Positions 42,501-53,474 are shown, counted from the first letter of the stretch. The stretch: 64,000 nt of DNA from Entoloma clypeatum (GCA_963565915.1 OY751490.1:4216001-4280000), one strand, 5' to 3'. A program made the numbers and translations. The notes: generated from the letters alone by a model not told the origin.

Positions 42501-45500
42501 CTAGTTCTTTATCAATCCGAAGTACGGAATAAACTTGGAAAAGAGGATTTTTCCCAGATTCTTAGTTAAAAGGTCTGCAGGGTTGTTCACTCCTTCAATG
42601 AATTCGACCGTAATTATCCCTTCGGAGACTTTTTCTCTGACGAAGTGGAATCGCACGTCAATATGCTTGGATCGCTTCTCAGTTACAGGGTTGGATGCGA
42701 TAAAGACGGAGCCGTTGTTATCTCTGTAGATCGGTACTGATCCGATCTGCATTCCAAGTTCGGCAAGCATGCTTCTCAGCCATGTTGCTGCACGACTGCA
42801 GTCTGATAACGCCATATACTCTGCTTCTGTGGAAGAGAGGGCGATGGTCTTTTGCGCCGATGATACCCATGTCACTGCTCCAGACGCCAGTGATATGAAG
42901 AAGCCAGTGGTAGACCTCCTCGTGTTTTCATCTGACGCCCAGTCGGAGTCTGTGAATGCATAGATTCCTTTCCCTGAGTCGCCATCATACATGATTGCAT
43001 AATTTTTTGTCGCCTTCAGATACCTGCAAATATCCCTAGCCACTTCTAAATGGCGTTTGGTGGGATTTGCGGAAAACTGCGACATTTTAATCACGGCAAA
43101 ACAGATGTCTGGCCTTGTTCCAATCATCAGATATAGAAGTGATCTGATGACGGATTGGTACTTTGATCGAAGTTCTGCATTGGGTTCATCGTCGGACACC
43201 ATGGGTTTGTAGCCCGTAGGAAGTGGGGTATGGGTGGCGTTAGATTCGCTCATCCCCATTCGTTCGAGTATTTTCTCAAGGTAAGGTACTTGATCGATGA
43301 AGATACGTTTCCCGCGTTGCCTTATTTGGATAGAGAGAAATTCTTTCGGTTCCCCATCAGGCACAAGGTGCCCTAGGTCCCTACATTCCCATGTGGTCAT
43401 GAAGGCCTTCTTTTTCTCTAGCGTGTATTCCTGGTTTGTGCCAAGAAAAGCAGAGTCGTCGACATAGATGACGGCGATTACAATTTCCCCGTTGGTACTT
43501 TTGTGAATGAACACTCCCGCATCGGAGGGAAGCCGGACAAAGCCGAGCTTTTTCATGGAGGAATCAAGTTCCCTCCACCAGGCTAATGCGGCCTGCTTAA
43601 GTCCATATAGAGCTTTGAATAGTTGGTACACGAGGTGCTCTTTCCCTTTTACTATGTAGCCCTCAGGCTGTCGCATGTAAATGACTTCACGGAGCGTTCC
43701 ATAGAGGAAGGCTGATGAGACGTCCAAAAGTGTCATGAACCACCCTTCAAGGGCTGTCAATGCCAGTATTAGTCGGACGGTTTCATATCTTACGACTGGT
43801 GAGAAGATCTGATCAAAGTCGATCCCTTCTACCTGTGAAAAGCCTTTTGCGACGAGGCGTGCTTTCAGACACCCGTCGGACTTTTTGTTATAAACCCATT
43901 TGTTCCTTAGAGCTTTCCTCCCTGCAGGCAGGGGTACTAGCTCTGTGATCACCCCACGGCGTTTGAGCATGTCTAGCTCTTTACGTTCAGCCGCATACCA
44001 GTCTTCTTTATTTGGAAGAGGGTATATGTCTTTATGGGACATTTCAACGATGCCAATTTGGACTGATATTGCCTCCATCAGGAGGTCATTCATCCATGCC
44101 GTTTGACCGCCCAATCTCCGTCTTCGATCTAATTTTTCAAGATCAGACGCTGGAGTGTCTTCCCCATAGATGCTTCCTGGCATCTTCCGAACTCGTCGTT
44201 CCCTGATCGGTCGATCTGGTACTTGCTTGGGTTCCGGAGTGGGTACTCGTGGTTCATCATCAGGCTCACTGGCAGGCAATTCGTTGTCTGATTCAGGTTG
44301 ATCCTGTTCAATGGGAAGTGAGTTGTGAGGTGTTTCGTTGTGACTGTCGTCGTCATTGCTGCCGGGAATGAGATCCTCAAACTCATCAGCCGGCTCTGGG
44401 TCTTCCATTTCTGGGTGGTTTTCTGGCAACGGGTCGATATGGCACCTAGGGTACTTGCTTTCATCAAAGATAGCTTTCCCGCCCATGAAAATCGTGTTGG
44501 TCTCAGGATCCATGAAGCGGTATCCTTTGACCCCTGGTTTCGATCCGAGATAAATCATCAATCGGGATCTTGATTCCAGGGAGTTCCTACGTTTCTCCTT
44601 TGGGATATATACATATGCCTGACATGCGAATACTCTGACACTAGACATGTCGGGGATCTCATTGGTCACCCTGAAGTAAGGGGTTTTCCATTCAAGACGC
44701 TGCATGGGGGTTCTGTTGTAGAGAAATGCTGCGTGTTCCAAACAGAATTCCCACCACATGGGCGGTAAGCATGCATCGAAGCGCAATGCCTGAGATTTTT
44801 CCCATAGTGTTCGATTGATCCTTTCTGCTCTACCATTCTGCTGGTGCTGATATGGGAGCGTGACATCGATCAGAATTCCATGATCGGCAAGTACATCCTT
44901 GTATTCGTCAAATTCTCCACCTCCATCAACCCGCCACTTTTTAGGGGTAGCGGCAAATTGATTCTGGATCATCGCAAGGAATTGTTTCAGCGCCGTGATG
45001 GCGCCTGACTTCTTCCTAAGCAAGACGACCCAGACATGGGATGAAAAATCGTCCAAAAAGGTAAGGAAATATTTGTACTTGTGGTACGATGCCGTGGATA
45101 TCTGTTTCAGGTCTGAATGAATCAGATCGAAGGGTTTGACAGCCCTAGTCATTGAATTGGGGTATGACTGATTCGGCATTTTCCCTTTGAGACACCCTGT
45201 GCAACTTTCCTGTGATTTCTCACGTACTAATGTTTTGGGTACTCCTTTGGTACTGGTGGGAATCTTATTGAGCGCCTGGTCATTTGGGTGGCCAAGGCGT
45301 TTGTGCCAGGTTTTGACAGTGATTTCGCTAGAGATCGCGTGGATTTGGTCATAGCGTATTTCAGTGTCTAACCAATAAATGGTTTGTCCGAGAATGTGAG
45401 GCGAGAACTGTATTTTGTTCTGTCCTTTGGAGATGTTGATTTCTCCATGCATTCCGTCTACTTTGTAACCGTGATTGAGGAAGACGCCTAGGGACAATAG

Positions 45501-47228
45501 GCATGTGTCCATGTCCGGAATGTAGAATACAGGTCGGAGAAGGTGGGTTTTTATTTCCCCATTTAGGGTATGCCGTACTGGAACAGCCCCAACTCCGAGA
45601 ATTTCCAGTTTCTTTCCCTTTGCAGCTGTTTGGACAAATCGCTTAGCCTTGAGAGGCCTGTAGTACGCAAAGTCCTTGAACTCATGGGTAAAGTGTAACG
45701 AGGCACCGGAGTCTAAGATCCATTGTGCACGTTCTTTCTCCTTACAGTGTGTGCATGACGCAAAGTGCTTTGTATATTTTTTATATAGATCGCTGTCAAT
45801 ATGATCCATACATTCTGCACTAGTACTAGCTAATATTTTACACATCTGAAAGGAGGTGTTATTAGTTTTCCTTAATTGGTCAGATTCAGGAGAGGGAGAT
45901 GATGAACCATCAAGTTCGATCAGCCCATCTTCGAATTGTTCCGGCCCCATCCGCTCGCTTTGATGGTCTATGTCCATCATCTTCAGCGATTCTTCTATCA
46001 ACGGGGCTACGCGACGCTGTTTAGCCGGCCTTTCGTCGATGTCAGGAATGATGGTATCTAGGATATGAAGATTCGACCCTGAGGGGCGAGCACCAATGCC
46101 GCGCGCGAGTTTGCGGACATGGTCGTTCTTTTTCCACACGGATGGTTTTCCAGAAGGAAGCCCGGTGTACTGTGACGGAGGGGGGTTCATTCGCTGAAGG
46201 AGCGACTGCATCCTTGCGGAATTGGGCTGTGTGGTACTTGTCGTTTTCCCGCGACCAGTGACGGTGGTGAAGGACGGTGCCGGATGAGGGGGGAAGTGAA
46301 TGGCAGGAGCAACAAACTCAACTGTTTCTTCCACATGGTCGGACGTGTTGTCCGCATTGTTAGCGCTTTTCTTCTGATTGCGCCAGCGTCCCTTTCCCTT
46401 CTTCTTCTCAGAAGCGGTACTTGGGTCGGCCGAGTTAGGCTGCTCATCAGCATCGTTCTGCGAGGTACTCGGCTTCTGCTGCCTTTCCCATTTGGGGTCC
46501 TGCCCCTTTCGCTTTGTCCCGGAAATTTTCCGGGCCTGCTCATTGGACGCACAAGTAGACCCGACCGCATACTTGCGCCGGTATTCAGAGATGATGCTTT
46601 CGGCGACGGCTTTGTAGGTGAAATCGTCGGCGTCGTAGACCTGGAAAAGGGCGGTGGAGAGTGACGACCAGGCGTCGGGAATTGCATTGGCCAGGATCAT
46701 TGCCTGCATCAGATCGGGAACGACAAAGCTCGAATCGGCGAGCCGGGCGAAAAGAGACCCCAGGCGTTCGATTTCAGGCACGGGGTCGCGTCCAGACAGT
46801 TTGTATGTGGCGGCGGCCTTGAAGTCGCCGAAGATGATGGCCGGGAATACCTTGGAGTAGGCATCCTTTAGCGTTTTCCACGCGCCAAGTGCCGAGGTGC
46901 TGTCTTTGATGTATCGCCTGATCGCCTCAGAGACTTTCAGACGGATCGCTCCAAGGGCTGTGTCGTCGTCCCTAATCCAGGCCTTTTCTTCCTTGCGGAA
47001 GCCGGGCTGGTCAACAGTGGTAACCAGCACAGGGGGAGCAGCAGCAGTGGCCCCAGGGGTGGAGACCGTGGTGGTGAAGTCGGCGATGACAGGGCGGGTG
47101 ATATCGCCAGAAACAAGGCGCCAGACTCCTTGATGGAGGAGGTAGGACTTCATCCTTTCGGCCCAGCTTTGGTAGTCAATGCCGTCGAAGACGACGATGG
47201 AGTCGAGGGCGGAGCGAGAGGTAGACAT
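42501..47228 (-). CDS. gag-pol: Copia-3 Gag-Pol polyprotein, intact ORF (1575 aa)
   Basis: ATG at 47228 (MSTSRSALD) is chosen by match to Copia-2; a longer in-frame start upstream is not conserved. Length and domain order equal Copia-2: gag, Lys-rich linker (KKKGKGRWRNQKK), protease WILDSGASLHFT, integrase (IHSDLKQI, VDGGGEF, NGRAERINRT), RT (YVDDSAF) and RNase H (DSDWASDENTRRSTTGFF). Some substitutions at conserved glycines, such as RVFACQAYV for VFGCQ, SVIRSLLYL for VIGSL and IYRDNNGS for YGDNNGS next to an RNase H Asp, suggest reduced or lost activity although no stop is present. Confidence 0.93.
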   Translation of the reverse strand: MSTSRSALDSIVVFDGIDYQSWAERMKSYLLHQGVWRLVSGDITRPVIADFTTTVSTPGATAAAPPVLVTTVDQPGFRKEEKAWIRDDDTALGAIRLKVSEAIRRYIKDSTSALGAWKTLKDAYSKVFPAIIFGDFKAAATYKLSGRDPVPEIERLGSLFARLADSSFVVPDLMQAMILANAIPDAWSSLSTALFQVYDADDFTYKAVAESIISEYRRKYAVGSTCASNEQARKISGTKRKGQDPKWERQQKPSTSQNDADEQPNSADPSTASEKKKGKGRWRNQKKSANNADNTSDHVEETVEFVAPAIHFPPHPAPSFTTVTGRGKTTSTTQPNSARMQSLLQRMNPPPSQYTGLPSGKPSVWKKNDHVRKLARGIGARPSGSNLHILDTIIPDIDERPAKQRRVAPLIEESLKMMDIDHQSERMGPEQFEDGLIELDGSSSPSPESDQLRKTNNTSFQMCKILASTSAECMDHIDSDLYKKYTKHFASCTHCKEKERAQWILDSGASLHFTHEFKDFAYYRPLKAKRFVQTAAKGKKLEILGVGAVPVRHTLNGEIKTHLLRPVFYIPDMDTCLLSLGVFLNHGYKVDGMHGEINISKGQNKIQFSPHILGQTIYWLDTEIRYDQIHAISSEITVKTWHKRLGHPNDQALNKIPTSTKGVPKTLVREKSQESCTGCLKGKMPNQSYPNSMTRAVKPFDLIHSDLKQISTASYHKYKYFLTFLDDFSSHVWVVLLRKKSGAITALKQFLAMIQNQFAATPKKWRVDGGGEFDEYKDVLADHGILIDVTLPYQHQQNGRAERINRTLWEKSQALRFDACLPPMWWEFCLEHAAFLYNRTPMQRLEWKTPYFRVTNEIPDMSSVRVFACQAYVYIPKEKRRNSLESRSRLMIYLGSKPGVKGYRFMDPETNTIFMGGKAIFDESKYPRCHIDPLPENHPEMEDPEPADEFEDLIPGSNDDDSHNETPHNSLPIEQDQPESDNELPASEPDDEPRVPTPEPKQVPDRPIRERRVRKMPGSIYGEDTPASDLEKLDRRRRLGGQTAWMNDLLMEAISVQIGIVEMSHKDIYPLPNKEDWYAAERKELDMLKRRGVITELVPLPAGRKALRNKWVYNKKSDGCLKARLVAKGFSQVEGIDFDQIFSPVVRYETVRLILALTALEGWFMTLLDVSSAFLYGTLREVIYMRQPEGYIVKGKEHLVYQLFKALYGLKQAALAWWRELDSSMKKLGFVRLPSDAGVFIHKSTNGEIVIAVIYVDDSAFLGTNQEYTLEKKKAFMTTWECRDLGHLVPDGEPKEFLSIQIRQRGKRIFIDQVPYLEKILERMGMSESNATHTPLPTGYKPMVSDDEPNAELRSKYQSVIRSLLYLMIGTRPDICFAVIKMSQFSANPTKRHLEVARDICRYLKATKNYAIMYDGDSGKGIYAFTDSDWASDENTRRSTTGFFISLASGAVTWVSSAQKTIALSSTEAEYMALSDCSRAATWLRSMLAELGMQIGSVPIYRDNNGSVFIASNPVTEKRSKHIDVRFHFVREKVSEGIITVEFIEGVNNPADLLTKNLGKILFSKFIPYFGLIKN

Positions 47229-47591
47229 TGTAGATGAATCTAAAAAAGGGTTCCCAATCAGTGATGTGTTGTGAATATGATTCAAGAAAACAATTAAATG
47301 ATTCCTTATGACATATTCCCTTTAGGAATAGCGGTCACGGGAAAACCCTTTATATGTCAGAAATGTATAAGGTGCGATCAACATTTCCACATGGAGTGTA
47401 CTAGGTCAATCCCCTTTAGGGACGTCTCATGACAGGTACTTGTCGTAATGACGTTCCCAGGTTCATATGTGAAGAAGTAAGACTCAGAACCTAGATCTTT
47501 CGATCGGTTCTTTGCCAACCAGGGTAGAGTGGGCAGGTACTCGCTGTTGCCAGCGTTTCCCAAGTCCCTCTGCTATCCGGGGCCCATAACC

Positions 47592-47901
47592 TGTTGAAGT
47601 TCCACCTGGGCGCTAGCCACAGGTGTACTGAGCAACATAGCTACAGTGGAAGTACTCTACGATACCGCTATGGTCACTTACATGGTTTGGAGGGGGTAAG
47701 GCTAGTGAGAGCGGTTGAGGCTGGTGAGAGCGATGGAGCTGGTTAAGAGTCAAGAGACAACTTGTTGATATTGACAGTTTCCTGGTCTTATATACCGTAC
47801 TACTGTTTGTACCAACCAAACAAGTATGTAACGAAGATATGTAAAGGTCACGTGATGTAATCTAATCTAATCTAATCTACGTGATGGGAAAAGTTTCAAC
47901 A
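47592..47901 (-). repeat. Copia-3 5' LTR
   Basis: 310 bp, the promoter end of the minus-strand element, with tandem GATTA units, TCACGTGA and a TATATAAG box as in Copia-2. It is followed on the plus strand by GAATT (47902-47906). Confidence 0.94.
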
Positions 47902-50208
47902 GAATTGATCGATAAATTAAAGGGAAAGAAAAAGTTTACCAAAATGTACCTCAGATGGGGGTATAACAATGTACGCATCAAAGAAGGAGACAAGTGGAAA
48001 GCGGCATTTACAACCCCAGATGGAGCTTTCGAACCAACAGTTATGTTCTTCGGATTAAATAATTCCCCAAGCACGTTTCAAACCATGATGAACGACATAT
48101 TTAGAGACTTGATTGATCAAGGAGACGTAGTTATCTATATTGACGATATATTGGTAGCAACTGAAGGAGAAAAAGGACACAGTGAAATCGTGGAGGAAAT
48201 TCTAAAAAAGATTACGGGAAAACAACTTATTCTTAAAACCAGGAAAATGTTTCTTTGACAGAGACGAAATAGAGTTCTTAGGGTTAATTATTGGGAAAGA
48301 CAGAATTTGAATGGATCCTTCAAAAGTAGACGCCATCAAACAATGGCCGAAACCAACGAAAGTCAAAGAAGTCCAGTTGTTTCTAGGATTGGCCAATTTC
48401 TGTCAAAGATTTGTCAAAGACTTCTCTAAAGTGGCAGGGCCATTACATAAATTAACAAGGAAAGAAACAATCTGGAATTGGAAAGAGGAACAGGAGGAAG
48501 CATTTGATATGCTAAAAAAATTATTTACGAAAGCACCTATATTAGTATCTCCCGATCCGGATCGGAAGTTGAGAGTAGAATCAGACGCATCGGACTTTGC
48601 TACAGGAGCAATTCTATCGATGGAATGCGAGGATGAGAAATGGAGGCCATGTGTCTTTCTATCTAAAGGATTGAATGATGTGGAACGAAATTATGACGTA
48701 CACGATAAAGAAATGCTGGGCATAATTTGAGCGCTGGAAGCATGGAGACACCACCTTGAAGGAGCCAAACACGAGGTCGAGATCTGGACCGATCATAAAA
48801 ACCTTGAGTACTTCATGAAGGGACGAAAGCTTAATCGCCGACAAGCACGCTGGGCATTGTATCTAACACGTTTCAATTTCAAATTAATACACAAGGCTGG
48901 CACCTCAATGGGAAAGGCGGATGCTCTTTCAAGAAGGGTTGATCATAGAAAGCGGGTGGAAAATGACAACGAAGACGTAACATTATTAAAACCCGAATAC
49001 TTCCACTTGCGAGCAATGGATTGAGGTCACATACTTATTGATGGACAAGAAAGTAAACTATTAAAACGCATCAGGGATGCCAAGGAGTTTGATAAACAAG
49101 TGTTGAAAGCAGTGGAAGAGTTAAAAAAGACAAATACCAAAACATTGCGCGCAGATGAATGGCACGAAGAGCAGGGACTCTGGTTACATTGAGGAAAAGT
49201 TTATGTTCCGAAAAGTCAGGAAGTCAGGGAGGAAATAATTAAATTACACCACGACAACCCAGTTGCAGAACACCCAGGGCAGTGGAAGACCCTGGAATTG
49301 GTTACACGTAATTATTGGTGGCCTAGTATTACAAACATGGTCAAAGCATACGTCGAGGGCTGCGACAGATGTCAATGATCAAAAAACGTGCCTCAACCGC
49401 TAGCTGGTAAATTAAAAGCAAACACAGAACATGCAGGACCATGGAAACATGTTACAGCAGATTTTATTGTAGGACTTCCAGAAGCTCAGGGGTACAACAC
49501 AGTATTAGTTGTGGCTTGCAGATCGACAAAGCAATCACACTTTATCAAAACACGCGATGAAGTCTCAGCAGAAGGATTAGCTAAACTATATCGGGACGAA
49601 GTCTGGAAACTTCATGGACTGCTGGAATCGTTAACGTCAGACCGAGGACCACAATTTGCGGCAATATTTATGAAGGAACTAAATAAAATATTGGGGATCA
49701 CAACTAAATTATCAATGGCGTATCATCCACAAACAGACGGACAGACAGAACGCATCAACCAGGAGTTGGAGCAATATCTAAGATCATTTATTTCCCATCG
49801 GCAAACAGATTGGCCCGAATGGATGGCAACCGCGGAGTTCGCCTATAATAATAAAATTCACACGGCAACTCAGTTTTCACCGTTCTATGTAAATTATGGG
49901 TTTAACCCTAGGATGGGCGTAGAACCTCGGAGGGCAGAAAAGTCAGAACCGGCAAAAGAATTCGCAGAGCAAATGAAGAAGATTCATGAGGAGGCAGAAG
50001 CAGCACTAGTAAAAGCACAAGAAGAGATGGAACGGTATGCGAACCTGAAACGGGGTGATGCACCAGTTTACAAAGTTGGCGACAAAGTTTGGTTATCGAC
50101 TAAAGACCTAAAGTTGAACCGACCCTTAAAGAAACTTGCCGAACGATGGATTGGACCCTATACCATAACCCAAATCATTTCGTCACACGCTGTAGAACTT
50201 AAATTACC

Positions 50209-50295
50209 AAGCTATGGAGCGCTCCATAGCAAAGGTCCCCTGTTTTATAGCACCCATAGTAAGCTATAGCAACCTGTAGTGGCTGGTAGCACCCA
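50209..50295. repeat. Palindromic GCTATAGC-type cluster at the broken 3' end of Gypsy-4
   Basis: A perfect 20-bp palindrome (GCTATGGAGC joined to GCTCCATAGC, 50213-50232) is followed by related pieces: ATAGCACCCATAG, AAGCTATAGCAACC, GTAGTGGCTGGTAGCACC. It lies between the last Gypsy-4 coding sequence and the Crypton-like gene. Confidence 0.6.
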
Positions 50296-52255
50296 GGGTT
50301 TGCTGATGATGGCAATAGATACGCCAGTGAATACAAGCTCGACGAGATGATGTGGGAGGTGTCAGGATGCCCCGCACGTGCGCCGACTGTGGTCACACTC
50401 GTTGAGGCCACAAAGCTGCGGGACAAGTCCAGGGATGGGATGCCACACAAGCACGCCGAAGCGATAGCCATCGAGGAGCTGCAACAGCTCATGAGATGGT
50501 CCAAGTGCATCTGTCCCCACGAGTGCATTGAGGCTGCGAGCAAGCAGGAAACTGTCAGTGAGAGAATGGTTGTCTGGTGGCACGGAATCTTCAGAGCCTT
50601 CTCTGCCTTGGCTTACACTCTCTGGACGCGGTAACCATCCATCCTGATTTGACCGGCCCAAGACTGAGAGCTGACAAGGTCCTCACGCAGCAACCACGAG
50701 CTCTGCAGCCTCCAGGTGGGCAACATCAAATTGGGGTGCCAAGGGCGGGCGCCGCACCACGCCATGCATTTCAAGGCCCACCTCAAGAACTGAAAGGGGT
50801 GGCAGCACACCAACAAGTCGGAGAAGAGAATGTGTGGATATATTCTCCTTGTCCTCTCTACAGCTAGATACATGGACACTTGCGGTAAGAACACGAGCTG
50901 ATGAGATGGCTGTTTCATCAGGCCATGTCTTCGAAATATACAAGCAGAACATACCTGAGATGGACATGTACACCCACCTCCTCCGCTGGCTCAAGTATCT
51001 CAAGCAGTGGATCGGCAGGGAGCTCAAGCCGACGGACTATGTCTTCCCTCACATGTCGTGCAATGGCACGATCAACACGAACAAGGAGATGACATATGAG
51101 AGGTTCCGCGACCTCCTGGCAGATTTCATGAAGGCCGCGGGCATGGAAAACCACTTCATGACGCACTCCGTGGCGCGGCGCAGTGGCGGTTCATGGAGGC
51201 TCCACCTCACATGAGGTGGCCACTCAAGATCATCCAGTGGTGGGGCGGCTGGGCCAAAGGCAAGAGTGTGAGTGCGAGGCGGCGGCGGCATCAGGTGAAA
51301 GGGAGAGGCAGCTCACTTTGTTATCTTTTTCCACACAGGTTGACACATTGATGAAGTACCTTCTTGATGAGCTGCAATCCTACGAGGTCGACTACGGGGA
51401 CCAGCTGGCTCCAGGTGCGATGGCGAAGGACGTCAGCTTCATGGGGAACCACATCGAGGTTGAAGTGGCCACTGGAAAGGACGTCCATGATCTCACGCAG
51501 TCGGTGCATGACAAGGTAGATGGTGTCGAGCGCAAGCTCGACAACAGGCTCAGGGAGCTCGCGTGGCTGATCACCACCATGACAGTGGGCATTGCAGTGC
51601 AGCCGCAACCACACCATGCAGGCATTCCACTGGGCTGCGCGAAGACCGTCCCCTGCATCACATCGCCGACGACGGCGGCATGGCTCCCAGCGCTGAACAT
51701 GGTCCCAGTACCACTGCTGCCGCTGCCGCCCTCACGATCGCCCTCTGTCGAGAGCGACTGCAGCAGGGAAGGAGGCGGCGCTGGCAGCTTGGTGCGCATC
51801 AGAAAGACCCTCGTGCCAATTGCGGGGGTCGTGATTCCAGATATCAAATCTGGCTCGGGAGCATGGCGGGAGGCCGTCAAGCAGTGGGAGGAGGACGATT
51901 TGTTGAGAGGATTCAAGGCGCTCTGGGACTGGCCACACGAGTGGTTCACAGGGCAGATGAGGCCAGTGACGGCGTTGAAGAGGCAGGAGAGGGAGCTAGT
52001 CGCAATGGCATATGGGAGGTGAGTCCAAAAAAAACAAAAAAAACAGCCAGCAAGGGAAAATAGAAAAAACAGGGCAGACGCTAACATCCCCATCAGTGTC
52101 AGACGCGACAACGATGAGTTTCTGTGTGCTTACCCTGAGGCGAACAAGAACCTGCGCTCCCTGATCCAAGCCATCCGGAGGAAGATGTGCATGCCTCGCA
52201 GGAGCAAGCACAGATCTCCCAAAGACAGGGAGATGATGAGGGCCAGGTCGGCATG
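50296..52255 (+). pseudogene. Crypton-like tyrosine recombinase, C-terminal part
   Basis: The gene interrupted at 38918 continues here: RYASEYKLDEMMWEVSGCPARAP, HAEAIAIEELQQLMRWS, AYTLWTR, then ELCSLQVGNIKLGC broken by TGA at about 50791 before KGWQHTNK. After a probable intron come IPEMDMYTHLLRWLKYL and KPTDYVFPHMSCNGTI. The catalytic HxxR region (MTHSVARRSGG) has an indel, with the correct frame resuming at FMEAPPHMRWPLKIIQWWGGWAKG. A second intron (GTGAGTGCG...CACACAG) leads to VDTLMKYLLDELQSYE, which holds the probable nucleophile Tyr. The C-terminal GAWREAVKQWEEDD...WPHEWFTGQMR resembles the GCR1-like DNA-binding domain of Cryptons. A last exon ends near 52255. Broken by a frameshift, TGA and the Gypsy-4 insertion. 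Confidence 0.55.
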
Positions 52256-53067
52256 ATGCGGCGGGTCTCCGTCAGATCCAAAAGTGCTGGGGGGAGGGGG
52301 GAGGTCAGCGAGCATCGTTGGAAGTCATCAAAAGTGGGGGAGGAGAGGGGGGAGGAGAAAGTTTGTTGTTTATCATACCTCGTCTGTTTAATCAATGCCC
52401 CACGTGTTTTCTCCTGTTCTCTGTATCCATCCACATCCACATCGCGCACACACACACACACGGAGTGCCAAAGGGGAGAAGGGGAGGGGGGAAGAGGAGG
52501 GAGGATGCGAGAGTGTTGGTGGGTGGCAGAGGGAGGAGCAAAAAAACAGTGTTTCTACCATGAATGAACACGTGTTGGGGCAACGTCTGATGGCTGATGT
52601 GGGTGGAATGCCAAACCTCGCTCAGCCCTTCTTTGTTCGCTCGGCAGGGTCGGCGCTCAGCAATTGCTTTTCAGGGCCTGTTGCCAAACACGTCCCTGTT
52701 TGGGAAGGCGATCTTGGGCCGGCGATCGTGTCTCAGCCGCAGCTTTTCCCACCCAGCCAAAAGGTCGGTAAATCACACCAGATAAGTTACTTTATTTGGC
52801 CACACTTACGAGTACCAACTCATTATAATCGGGGGTGAAATATCTAACATCTGACATGAATTTTGCAATGTAGCTGTCGACCTGGTGGTCAGTTCACAAT
52901 GTAAATACAACCTTGTTCTCACATTATCCTTGCCTCACAGTATGAGTATAATACTGCATCTAATGCACAATATTATTGTAATACTACTGACCACAGATAA
53001 GCTGTTATGAGCTGTTGCCGAGGTGTTATATTATTGTAATGTGCTCATGAATGTCATATTGCTAAAT
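52256..53067. other. Intergenic, (CA)n microsatellite, no gene
   Basis: Purine-rich GGGGAGG tracts, and a CA dinucleotide run at 52446-52461. The rest has no supportable gene. Confidence 0.4.
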
Positions 53068-53437
53068 TGTTATGCGTAACAAACTGTTCCAAGGTTTGGG
53101 CAGAATATGCAGGAAGATGGAAAGGCGAAGAGCAATGTGATTGCTAAATCTAAGGAATGTAGCTATGGTACATGAGGTTTATATAGTACTGACTATGAGC
53201 GGTAGCGAATGAGTCAGTAACTGCGGAAGGCAGTGCACATGAGTAAGGCGACTGCGGAAGGCTATGCACTAATGAGTAAGCTGACTGCGGAATGAGTCAG
53301 ACAGCTGCGGAAAGCGAGTCAGCGCGGGAGCGAAGTATACTAAAGGAAATAAAGTATAATACGATATGTGTAAGCGGGGGCCGATGAGTAAAAGTGAAAA
53401 AGTAGGCGTACATGTCCGTAGTCGTTAGTCCGTAACA
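53068..53437 (-). repeat. Gypsy-2 3' LTR
   Basis: 370 bp, TGTTACGG...GCATAACA on the minus strand. It has two exact TGACTCA motifs plus TTACTCA variants and a TATATAAA box, as in Gypsy-1. Confidence 0.88.
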
Positions 53438-53474
53438 TGTTCCCCTCCTCAAGGTCTGTGTCCTCACAGACTAC

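Larger units (their letters stand above)
42116..47901 (-). mobile_element. Copia-3: intact Ty1/copia element nested in Gypsy-4
   Basis: Same family as Copia-2, inserted on the opposite strand. The 310-bp LTRs (42116-42425 is the 3' LTR, 47592-47901 the 5' LTR) are flanked by GAATT (42111-42115 and 47902-47906). The LTRs differ at four sites, so it is older than Copia-2. The primer-binding site (minus strand 47591-47577) is the same as in Copia-1 and Copia-2. The polyprotein ORF is open throughout. Confidence 0.95.
38919..50218 (+). mobile_element. Gypsy-4: Ty3/gypsy element, decayed, 3' end lost, split by Copia-3
   Basis: The left end TGTTATGATCG sits inside the Crypton-like reading frame. 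A TTATC-repeat tract and a TATATAAG box (about 39056) mark an LTR-type promoter. Gag, protease, RT, RNase H and integrase follow in gypsy order on the plus strand. The coding similarity ends near 50218 (LKLPSYG), without the expected chromodomain or second LTR, so the 3' end is truncated and the LTR length cannot be measured. Copia-3 occupies 42116-47901. This family is distinct from Gypsy-1/2. Confidence 0.85.
40846..50269 (+). pseudogene. pol: Gypsy-4 Pol, split by Copia-3 and broken by TGA stops
   Basis: Protease: LLDSGATGMFIDLDF and GHTWLKRHNPEINW. RT before Copia-3: SPVFFIPKKDGKKRMVQDYR, ending PLPLIPEF at the insertion. It resumes at 47902 with FTKMYLRWGYNNVR, MFFGLNNSPSTF and VIYIDDILVA. 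The first catalytic Asp of RT (usually FTK-x-D-L/V) is Tyr here. A one-base insertion near 48237 shifts the frame. In-frame TGA stops follow at 48308, 48728, 49022, 49190 and 49376. RNase H (VRNYDVHDKEM-like, [11 protein letters not shown]), integrase zinc finger (HPGQWKTLELVTRNYWWPS, CDRCQ) and core (DFIVGLPE, TSDRGPQF, AYHPQTDGQTERINQELEQ) are recognisable. The 3' end is cut near 50218. Confidence 0.88.

Noticed and set aside
50577..51291. Overlapping ORFs on both strands across the recombinase gene
   Set aside because: These are shadows of the GC-rich recombinase coding sequence; only the plus-strand frames carry family motifs.
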